Below the pieces are notes generated by a model. It searched no databases and had not been told where the DNA came from. It worked only from the letters and a program-made list of their open reading frames with translations. Positions 58,507 to 64,000 of a stretch of DNA of 64,000 nt are shown piece after piece (the first letter of the stretch is position 1; each line of letters starts with the position of its first letter). The DNA is from Pseudomaricurvus albidus. Lineage in GTDB: Bacteria > Pseudomonadota > Gammaproteobacteria > Pseudomonadales > Cellvibrionaceae. The stretch lies in the NCBI RefSeq assembly GCF_018863235.1, contig NZ_JAHKRS010000001.1, positions 372,001-436,000 on the forward strand, given 5' to 3'. Made by a program: the position numbers and the translations under genes.

Positions 58507-58547
58507 TGTTGTAAAAAAAATGTTTAAAACTGTTGTAAAAATAATGT
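58507..58547 (-). repeat. 17-bp direct repeats upstream of the PuuA-like gene
   Basis: TGTTGTAAAAAAAATGT (58507-58523) and TGTTGTAAAAATAATGT (58531-58547) differ at one base and are offset by 24 bp. They lie 22-63 bp upstream of the start codon, so they could be a regulator site. Confidence 0.6.
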
Positions 58548-58559
58548 GAATTTTGAATA

Positions 58560-58582
58560 ACGTGAGGCACAAGGCCTCACGT
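58560..58582 (-). terminator. Hairpin between PuuD- and PuuA-like genes
   Basis: ACGTGAGGC ACAAG GCCTCACGT, a 9-bp perfect stem 2 bases after the PuuD-like stop. The T-tract is poor, so attenuation or partial termination is more likely than full termination. Confidence 0.5.
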
Positions 58583-58584
58583 GA

Positions 58585-59331
58585 TTAGCGACGAGCTTCA
58601 CAGGCCTCTTTAAAAGCGGTGAAGATGCTCAGATAAAACGGATTCGTGGTCACTTTCCACTCGGGATGCCACTGTACGGCAAACACAAATCGATCATCCC
58701 GTTCCAGACGGAAGGCTTCCACCAACCCGTCCGGAGCTTTCGCTTCGACACTTAACGCAGGCGCCAGCTCTTTGATGCCTTGCTGGTGCACACTGTTAAC
58801 CTGAGCTTCAGTGCTGTCAGTGATTCTGGCCAGTAAACTGTTAGCTTCGAAATGCACCGCGTGCGCCAGGCCGTATTGAACGTCTACCGGTTGCTCCGGA
58901 TCTTCGCGGTGATCCATCATGCCTGGCAGCTCCTGAACTTTCTGATGCAGGGTACCGCCCAGCGCCACGTTGATTTCCTGGAAGCCGCGACAAATGCCCA
59001 GTACCGGAACATCCGCCTCGATGGCCATTTTGATTAACGGCAGGGTCGCCGAGTCCCGCGCGGGATCGTGCTGTGGGTCTTCAGCCGGCTCGCCATTGTA
59101 ATGGTGTGGCTCAATATTGCTTGGCGATCCCGTCAGCAGCAGACCATCGATCATCGACAGATAGGTCTCCAGCAGATGGGGTTCACCCATGGCCGGAATC
59201 AACAGCGGGACTGCGTTCATGCCTTCACTGATACTGCGTATGTATTTATCGCCAATGGCATGAAAAGGGTGCAGGCCAAGCATTTTGCAGTCAGCCACCA
59301 AGCCAATCACCAGGGGTTTGTCGTTACTCAT
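58585..59331 (-). CDS. puuD: PuuD-like gamma-glutamyl-GABA hydrolase
   Basis: 248 aa class-I glutamine-amidotransferase-fold hydrolase (peptidase C26). The nucleophile Cys114 is in PVLGICRGFQEINVALGG; the catalytic His is in FAVQWHPEWKV; LLTGSPSNIEPHHY is the family's substrate-side loop. PuuD splits gamma-glutamyl-GABA into glutamate and GABA. It precedes the PuuA-like gene on the same strand. A divergent glutamine-synthetase-like gene starts 438 bp away. Confidence 0.92.
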   Translation of the reverse strand: MSNDKPLVIGLVADCKMLGLHPFHAIGDKYIRSISEGMNAVPLLIPAMGEPHLLETYLSMIDGLLLTGSPSNIEPHHYNGEPAEDPQHDPARDSATLPLIKMAIEADVPVLGICRGFQEINVALGGTLHQKVQELPGMMDHREDPEQPVDVQYGLAHAVHFEANSLLARITDSTEAQVNSVHQQGIKELAPALSVEAKAPDGLVEAFRLERDDRFVFAVQWHPEWKVTTNPFYLSIFTAFKEACEARR

Positions 59332-59769
59332 GTTACCTACTACCTGTTAGTTCCTGTGCAGACCTGCTGTTTGCGTCATTTACCCCGCATAAAAACAGGT
59401 CAGAAATAATTTTTTACCGGTTCATGCCGTCTCCGTTTCTATTTTAGACGCTCATAACCGGCAGCAGAGAAATTAATTTATCCCATATATATCAGTCAGT
59501 TAACTGAGAAAAGAGCACATCAGCCACCAACAAAAACCGAATTATGTTTCAGTTTATGAAGTTTTTATCCTAAAATCAACCAATGCCAGCGGCGTCTGAC
59601 CCGAAGGCAACGAAGGCCAACCCACGCTCTGACAGAGCCGTCTGGCCACAGCGCATCGACCATTGAGTAAAAGCACACGCGAATCGCTCAAGTGGATGCA
59701 ACAGATTTAACGCACTGTTGTTATGAAACAACAGCTATGCAGCAACAGCAAAGAACTGGGAGAACCATT
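59332..59769. promoter_or_regulatory. Divergent control region of the polyamine genes
   Basis: 438 bp between the PuuD-like and second PuuA-like genes. AT-rich core near 59460-59590 with the palindrome listed separately; the probable place for divergent promoters and for the nearby TetR regulator to bind. Confidence 0.45.
59496..59507. promoter_or_regulatory. Palindrome TCAGTTAACTGA (possible operator)
   Basis: Perfect 12-bp palindrome in the divergent region, flanked by AT-rich sequence ATATATATCAG. TetR-family operators are often short palindromes in such positions. No second copy was found near other genes of the cluster. Confidence 0.4.
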
Positions 59770-61140
59770 GTGAGCGGTTTAACAGAGCAGCAAGGCTCAG
59801 ATATCGTCGCCGACTTTTTGAAGCAACACCCCGAGACAGAGACCGTTGAGGTCATGCTCACCGACCTGAACGGCATATTGAGAGGCAAATGGCTGCCCAT
59901 TGAAAACATTGATCGCGTCCTGAATGGTAACTTCAAAATGCCCCTGTCGGCGACGGCTCCCGACATCTGGGGTCGCGATATCCCCGAGCTTTGCGCCGAA
60001 ACCGGAGACGGCGACGGCATCTGCCACCCGGTGTTGTCGAGCCTGAAAATGATCCCCTGGCTGGAGCGCCCAACCGCACAATTGCTGCTCACCATGAGCG
60101 AAGAAGACGGTACGCCCTGGGGCTATGATCCCCGCGCACTGCTGGAAGAAGTGGTCGAACGCTACAACGCCAAAGGCCTGCGTGCAGTGACCGCTCCCGA
60201 ACTGGAGTTCTACCTGTTCCTCGACCAGCGCGATGATCAGGGTACGCCGCAACTGCCGGATTCCCGTGTCAACGGCCGCAGCCAGATTGGCGGGCAGATT
60301 TTCAATACCGACCTGATGCACGAATACGCCGACCTGCTGCACGACATCCGCAGTGCCTGTCTGGATCTGGAGCTGCCCCTCGACACCATCGTAAAAGAAT
60401 TGTCACCCGGCCAGTTCGAGCTGAACCTCTATCACGTGGACAACCCGCTGTTGGCCGCCGATAACGCCCAGCTGCTCAAGCGCGTAATCAAGAGCATCGC
60501 CCACAAACACGGCTACATTGCGTCATTTATGGCCAAGCCGTTTGGTCAACTGGATGGTAACGGCATGCACATTCACGCCAGCATCATTGACGAGCAGGGC
60601 AACAATATTTTTGATGACGGGACTGAGCTGGGCAGCGATGCCCTGCGTCACGCCATCGCCGGCCTGCAGCAAACCATGGCAGACACCTTCCTGATGTTTG
60701 CCCCGCACCTGAACTCTTTCCGCCGCTACCGTGCCGGCAGCCACGCCCCGGTTGCCCCCACCTGGGGCTACGAAAACCGCGATGTGTCCATGCGCGTTCC
60801 CAATGGTGACAACAAGGCCCGCCGCATTGAATACCGCGTTGCCGGGGCCGACACCAACCCCTACCTGGCACTGGCGGGCCTGCTGGCCGGCATGCTCTAC
60901 GGTATCGAGAACAAGCTGGAGCCCACCGAGCCCGCCGCACAGGGTTACACCGAGCAAAAGGCCTCGCTGCCCCGCAACTGGTACGATGCTCTGGATCGCT
61001 TTGAAGAGTCCGACTACGTCGCCCAGAATCTGGGCCAAGACTTTCAGAAAGCCTTCAGCGCAGTGAAACATTTTGAGCAGGAGGAGTTTGAAGGTAACAT
61101 TAGCCCCCTGGAATATGACACCTACCTGATTATGTCATAA
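59770..61140 (+). CDS. Second PuuA-like glutamine-synthetase-family ligase
   Basis: 456 aa from a GTG start that has GGGAG upstream; the frame is open 26 codons further, with an ATG at 59737. Glutamine-synthetase fold: VEVMLTDLNGILRGKWLP at the N-terminus, TAPELEFYLFL, LSPGQFELNLYHVDNPL, ASFMAKPFGQLDGNGMHIH and RRIEYRVAGADTNPYLALA. It is a paralogue of the gene at 57150 but clearly divergent, so it may act on another polyamine or amine (for example spermidine, diaminopropane or ethanolamine). It is followed by the TetR gene. Confidence 0.88.
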   Translation: MSGLTEQQGSDIVADFLKQHPETETVEVMLTDLNGILRGKWLPIENIDRVLNGNFKMPLSATAPDIWGRDIPELCAETGDGDGICHPVLSSLKMIPWLERPTAQLLLTMSEEDGTPWGYDPRALLEEVVERYNAKGLRAVTAPELEFYLFLDQRDDQGTPQLPDSRVNGRSQIGGQIFNTDLMHEYADLLHDIRSACLDLELPLDTIVKELSPGQFELNLYHVDNPLLAADNAQLLKRVIKSIAHKHGYIASFMAKPFGQLDGNGMHIHASIIDEQGNNIFDDGTELGSDALRHAIAGLQQTMADTFLMFAPHLNSFRRYRAGSHAPVAPTWGYENRDVSMRVPNGDNKARRIEYRVAGADTNPYLALAGLLAGMLYGIENKLEPTEPAAQGYTEQKASLPRNWYDALDRFEESDYVAQNLGQDFQKAFSAVKHFEQEEFEGNISPLEYDTYLIMS

Positions 61141-61357
61141 CGGTTATCGCCGCCCGTCGGACATAACCCGTAACTGTCGATCCACCGCCTGACTTGCGGG
61201 AGGCCGCGCAATCGCGCTTGCCGCAAGCCATGTGAGAAAGACACCAGCACACTGAGCAAGTATGAGAGAGCAGATGAGGCCAACCACTCATCTGGCGGGC
61301 TGTCACGATCGTCAAAACAGTTACCCTCAAGCAGTTACCGATAAAAGAGATTCGCCA

Positions 61358-62005
61358 ATGTTAAAAGAGCGTCAGGAAAAAAGGAAAAGCGCGCTTAATC
61401 CACGTCGCCAGCCGGTCCAGCAACGCGCCCGCGAACGTACCCAGCAAATTCTGGACATAACCGCCCGCCTGCTCGAAGAAGTGGGCGTCGATGATCTGAC
61501 CACCATTCTGATCGCCAAAGAACTGGGCATCTCGGTCGGCTCCCTGTATCACTACTTCCCCAACAAGCACGCCATCATGTACGCCCTGGGCGAGCGCTGG
61601 CTGGATGAAATGACCGAAGGCCTGAAAGATATTGAGGCGTTCGATCTGGAAAGCATGTCTCTGGAAGAATTTGTTGAAGCCTCAGTCGAGCGCATGCTGG
61701 CAGTCTACCGGGCACAGAAAGCTGTACTGCCTCTGGCACAGGCCCTGTGGTCCATCCCGGAGCTGCGGGATCTGGACGAGAAACACGATATGCTGGTGAT
61801 CCACAAAATGTCCGCGGTGTTTGCCCGCCTGAAACTGGAAGGCAACAAAAGCGAACTGGAACGGATTGGACGCATCTACCTCGAATCCACTCACGCCGTG
61901 ATGCTGAGCGTGGTGTCCATGAAGACCGCGCGCTCAAAACGCAGTCTCGAAGATTTAAAAGCCATGACTCTGGCACTGTTAAAGCTTCACGCTGCCGACG
62001 CCTGA
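61358..62005 (+). CDS. TetR-family transcriptional regulator
   Basis: 215 aa. N-terminal HTH (residues about 20-75) with ILDITARLLEEVGVDDL and the recognition helix pattern ISVGSLYHYFPNKHAIMYAL, typical of TetR proteins. The C-terminal ligand domain (TetR_C) is helical. The start at 61358 has AAAAGAGA upstream; the frame is open 32 codons further without homology. It lies 217 bp after the PuuA-like ligase gene and is the only regulator in the polyamine region, so it probably controls that region. Target site unknown; see palindrome at 59496. Confidence 0.88.
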   Translation: MLKERQEKRKSALNPRRQPVQQRARERTQQILDITARLLEEVGVDDLTTILIAKELGISVGSLYHYFPNKHAIMYALGERWLDEMTEGLKDIEAFDLESMSLEEFVEASVERMLAVYRAQKAVLPLAQALWSIPELRDLDEKHDMLVIHKMSAVFARLKLEGNKSELERIGRIYLESTHAVMLSVVSMKTARSKRSLEDLKAMTLALLKLHAADA

Positions 62006-62031
62006 TCACTCCCGGTCAGCAGCGCCTTTGC

Positions 62032-62069
62032 TGACAGCGGATCACCCTGTTTCCGGTGAAGCGCTGTCA
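62032..62069. terminator. Hairpin at the convergent TetR / CDF gene ends
   Basis: TGACAGCG ... CGCTGTCA with inner ATCACC/GGTGA. It overlaps the last codon and stop of the cation transporter gene; no T-tract. Confidence 0.45.
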
Positions 62070-63014
62070 GGCAAACACCCAATACTTGTCCGACGTAAAC
62101 ATAATATCCAGCCACAAGCCACCGGTTTGCTCCCGCAAGGGTTCCAGCTTTTTCGCAATGCGCGCGCGGATCTTATCCAGCTGTTCAATGCCGTCGACGT
62201 TATAGTTGGTATCTACCAATACATAGATGCTCAGGTTTAACTCGCGACCGGTCTTGGCCATGCGCACGTGGCTCTGTTCCAGCCCCACCTCCTTGAGCGC
62301 CTCCTCGACACCGTTGCGAACCTTCTGCTGTAGTTTTTTCTCCGGTGCCAGATACAACACCTCGCGCATATTGGCTTTGAAAATGCGCAGCGGAATCGGC
62401 AAGAACAACATCACCAGCACGATCACCATCATCGGGTCCAGGTACTTCACCAGATACCCATAGGGACCGTCTTCGATCATCAGGGCAATGGTAAAACCCA
62501 GCAAAATACCGGAACTCAGTATGCCGTCGAACAACCAGTCGGTCGCGTCCACAGCCGCCAGTTTGGAGCCGGTTTTTCTGGCGTAATAGTAAATCACACC
62601 GCCAAAGCTGAAACAGCCCACGGTGGCAATACTGGCGTAAGTGATGGCCGAACTGAGAGCGATGATGCGACCGCCGGACACCAGCGTCGACACCGCTTCG
62701 GTCAGGGCATAGACACAGGTTGCGGTGATGATAATGGCCTTGATGACATTCAGCAGCGGCTCCAGATGGGTATAACCAAACTGAAAACGCTCATCGTCCG
62801 GACGCACCACCAGCTTCGACACCCACAGGGTGACCATCGACATCACGAAACTGATGCTGGAATACACGCCGTCAAACAGAATGGATTGGGAATGCGTGTA
62901 CAAACCGTACGACACCCCAATGGTGGCAAACACGGCCGCGCCAAACATCGAGCACTTGATGGCCCGCTGTTCCAGCTTTTCCCGTTCTTTCGGATCTGTA
63001 ACCTGAGTATTCAT
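62067..63014 (-). CDS. Cation-diffusion-facilitator-like transporter
   Basis: 315 aa with about six membrane helices: SQSILFDGVYSSISFVMSMV in TM2 and AVDATDWLFDGILSSGILLG in TM5 carry the Asp residues of CDF metal sites, and a cytosolic C-terminal domain follows (NLSIYVLVDTNYNVDGIEQL). CDF proteins export divalent metals such as zinc, manganese or iron. The usual HxxxD in TM5 reads DATDWLFD here, which lacks the His, so metal specificity is uncertain. Convergent to the TetR gene. Function in polyamine use is not implied. Confidence 0.82.
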   Translation of the reverse strand: MNTQVTDPKEREKLEQRAIKCSMFGAAVFATIGVSYGLYTHSQSILFDGVYSSISFVMSMVTLWVSKLVVRPDDERFQFGYTHLEPLLNVIKAIIITATCVYALTEAVSTLVSGGRIIALSSAITYASIATVGCFSFGGVIYYYARKTGSKLAAVDATDWLFDGILSSGILLGFTIALMIEDGPYGYLVKYLDPMMVIVLVMLFLPIPLRIFKANMREVLYLAPEKKLQQKVRNGVEEALKEVGLEQSHVRMAKTGRELNLSIYVLVDTNYNVDGIEQLDKIRARIAKKLEPLREQTGGLWLDIMFTSDKYWVFA

Positions 63015-63106
63015 ATCGATTCTGCACTATTCAATTGGGTCATCATTGCCAGTGGCTGCTCGTAATGACGGGTTTCCGGGTTCAACATTTTTTTCAGTCA
63101 GATACA

Positions 63107-63132
63107 AAAACACCGCCTTCAGGCGGTGTTTT
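63107..63132. terminator. Terminator of the aldehyde dehydrogenase gene
   Basis: AAAACACCGCC TTCA GGCGGTGTTTT, 26 bases from the ALDH stop codon. Usable on both strands, but no other gene ends here. Confidence 0.85.
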
Positions 63133-63157
63133 CGGGGTTCAAAAAACGATCCTGGAT

Positions 63158-64000
63158 TTATTCACTGATGGCCTTGGTTTCCAAAAAGTCCTCAAAACCA
63201 AACTCGCCCCATTCGCGGCCGTTACCGGACTGCTTGTAGCCGCCGAACGGAGAGGAGAACAAGTGCGGCGCACCGTTGACACGCACCATGCCGGCACGCA
63301 GACGACGGGTTACACGCTTGGCACGCTCAGGGTCACCGGTTTGCACATAGGCCGCCAGACCGTAAGGCGTGTCGTTGGCAATTTCGATGGCTTCTTCTTC
63401 GCTGCTGTAAGGAATCAGTACCAGAACCGGACCGAAAACTTCTTCACGGGCGATGGTCATCTGATTGTTCACATCGGCAAAGATGGTGGGCTTGGTAAAG
63501 TGACCGGTCTCCAGACCTTCAGGCTTGCCCGGACCACCCGCGGCCACGCGAGCGCCCTCGGCAATGGCCGCTTCAATCATGCCCTGAACTTTTTCAAAGT
63601 GCGGACGGCTCACCAGTGGACCAATGTGATCGCCTTTCTCAGCCGCCTTGCCAACTTTGATGGCGTTGGCCGCTTCGGCCGCAATGGCCACCGCTTCTTC
63701 GTAACGATCAGCGGGAACCAGCATGCGGGTCGGCGCATTACAGGACTGACCGACGTTATCCATACAGGATTCAACCCCTTTGGTGACCGCGGCTTTCAGA
63801 TCGGCATCGTCAAAGATGATGTTCGGTGACTTGCCACCCAGCTCCAGCGCCACACGTTTTACCGTGTCGGCCGCCGCTTTGGAAATTGCGGTACCGGCGC
63901 GGGTGGACCCGGTGAACGACACCATATCAATGTCAGCGTGGGACGAGATTGCAGAACCCACACCCGGACCGTCGCCATTAATCATGTTGTAGACGCCGGC
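63158..64000 (-). CDS. Aldehyde dehydrogenase (C-terminal part, cut by window end)
   Basis: The N-terminal part lies beyond the window. About 280 C-terminal residues are visible: FTGSTRAGTAISKAAADTVK, the catalytic Glu in ALELGGKSPNIIFDDAD, the catalytic Cys in VGQSCNAPTRMLVPADRY, EEVFGPVLVLIPY and PFGGYKQSGNGREWGEFG. NAD(P)-dependent, converts aldehydes to acids. Next to the polyamine genes it would suit the PuuC/KauB step (gamma-glutamyl-aminobutyraldehyde or aminobutyraldehyde oxidation), but the motif GQSCNAPTR belongs to a broad ALDH group, so the substrate is inferred. An intrinsic terminator follows. Confidence 0.9.
   Translation of the reverse strand, partial: AGVYNMINGDGPGVGSAISSHADIDMVSFTGSTRAGTAISKAAADTVKRVALELGGKSPNIIFDDADLKAAVTKGVESCMDNVGQSCNAPTRMLVPADRYEEAVAIAAEAANAIKVGKAAEKGDHIGPLVSRPHFEKVQGMIEAAIAEGARVAAGGPGKPEGLETGHFTKPTIFADVNNQMTIAREEVFGPVLVLIPYSSEEEAIEIANDTPYGLAAYVQTGDPERAKRVTRRLRAGMVRVNGAPHLFSSPFGGYKQSGNGREWGEFGFEDFLETKAISE

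Noticed and set aside
57150-61140. Either PuuA-like gene as the primary glutamine synthetase GlnA
   Set aside because: Their motifs and the PuuB/PuuD/ALDH neighbourhood fit gamma-glutamylpolyamine synthetases; no ntrBC is adjacent.

Overview
The window is a piece of a gammaproteobacterial chromosome, most likely a marine member of the Pseudomonadales/Cellvibrionales. The backbone follows the order known from the Pseudomonas chromosome: trxA-rho, ubiD, hemY-hemX-hemD-hemC, algR-algZ, argH, lptM-lysA-dapF-DUF484-xerC, sutA, glnK-amtB, ubiK, comM, rep. Codon use is moderately GC-rich. Many convergent genes share bidirectional terminators.

Layout. 1-10.4 kb: the end of a hybrid sensor kinase, thioredoxin, Rho with a long leader, a FadL-type porin, an MscS channel, UbiD, a small periplasmic protein, an unrecognised His-rich membrane protein and DgkA. 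10.5-26 kb: haem operon (hemCDXY), AlgZ/AlgR, ArgH, a complete 1002-aa hybrid kinase, the lysine/diaminopimelate cluster with the tiny lipoprotein LptM, and XerC. 26-31 kb: a short SutA-like protein, a DUF523 protein, two P-II genes around amtB and a TorF-type outer-membrane protein. A candidate sigma-54 promoter with NtrC-like sites lies upstream of torF-glnK-amtB. UbiK follows.

31.1-39.4 kb: comM (yifB, Mg-chelatase-like helicase) is split by an AT-rich element of about 6.7 kb. The two comM halves rejoin in frame when one copy of a 6-bp direct repeat (TTTCAA) is removed together with everything between the copies. The element carries a large serine recombinase next to its right end, a small resolvase-type serine recombinase, a YagK/YfjJ (inovirus Gp2-like) protein with HUH-like replication motifs, an exported 445-aa protein of unknown function and three small unknown proteins. 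Joining its ends in silico gives an attP-like site with 10-bp inverted arms. This is the strongest candidate for an undescribed system in the window.

39.4-44.4 kb: a REC-GGDEF-EAL protein, Rep helicase and a secreted DUF3157-like protein. 44.6-64 kb: an accessory catabolic region that reads as polyamine use. It has a Tat-exported spermidine-dehydrogenase-like flavoprotein with a secreted cupin, a PuuB-like oxidase, a TonB-dependent receptor followed by a TPR-sulfotransferase, a cupin plus lipoprotein amidohydrolase, two PuuA-like glutamine-synthetase paralogues, a PuuD-like hydrolase, a TetR regulator and an aldehyde dehydrogenase cut by the window edge. A CDF-type cation transporter and an unrecognised membrane protein lie among them. 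I infer that polyamines enter through the outer membrane, are partly oxidised in the periplasm, and are otherwise gamma-glutamylated, oxidised and hydrolysed in the cytoplasm. No polyamine ABC transporter is present in the window. I saw no rRNA, tRNA or CRISPR array.
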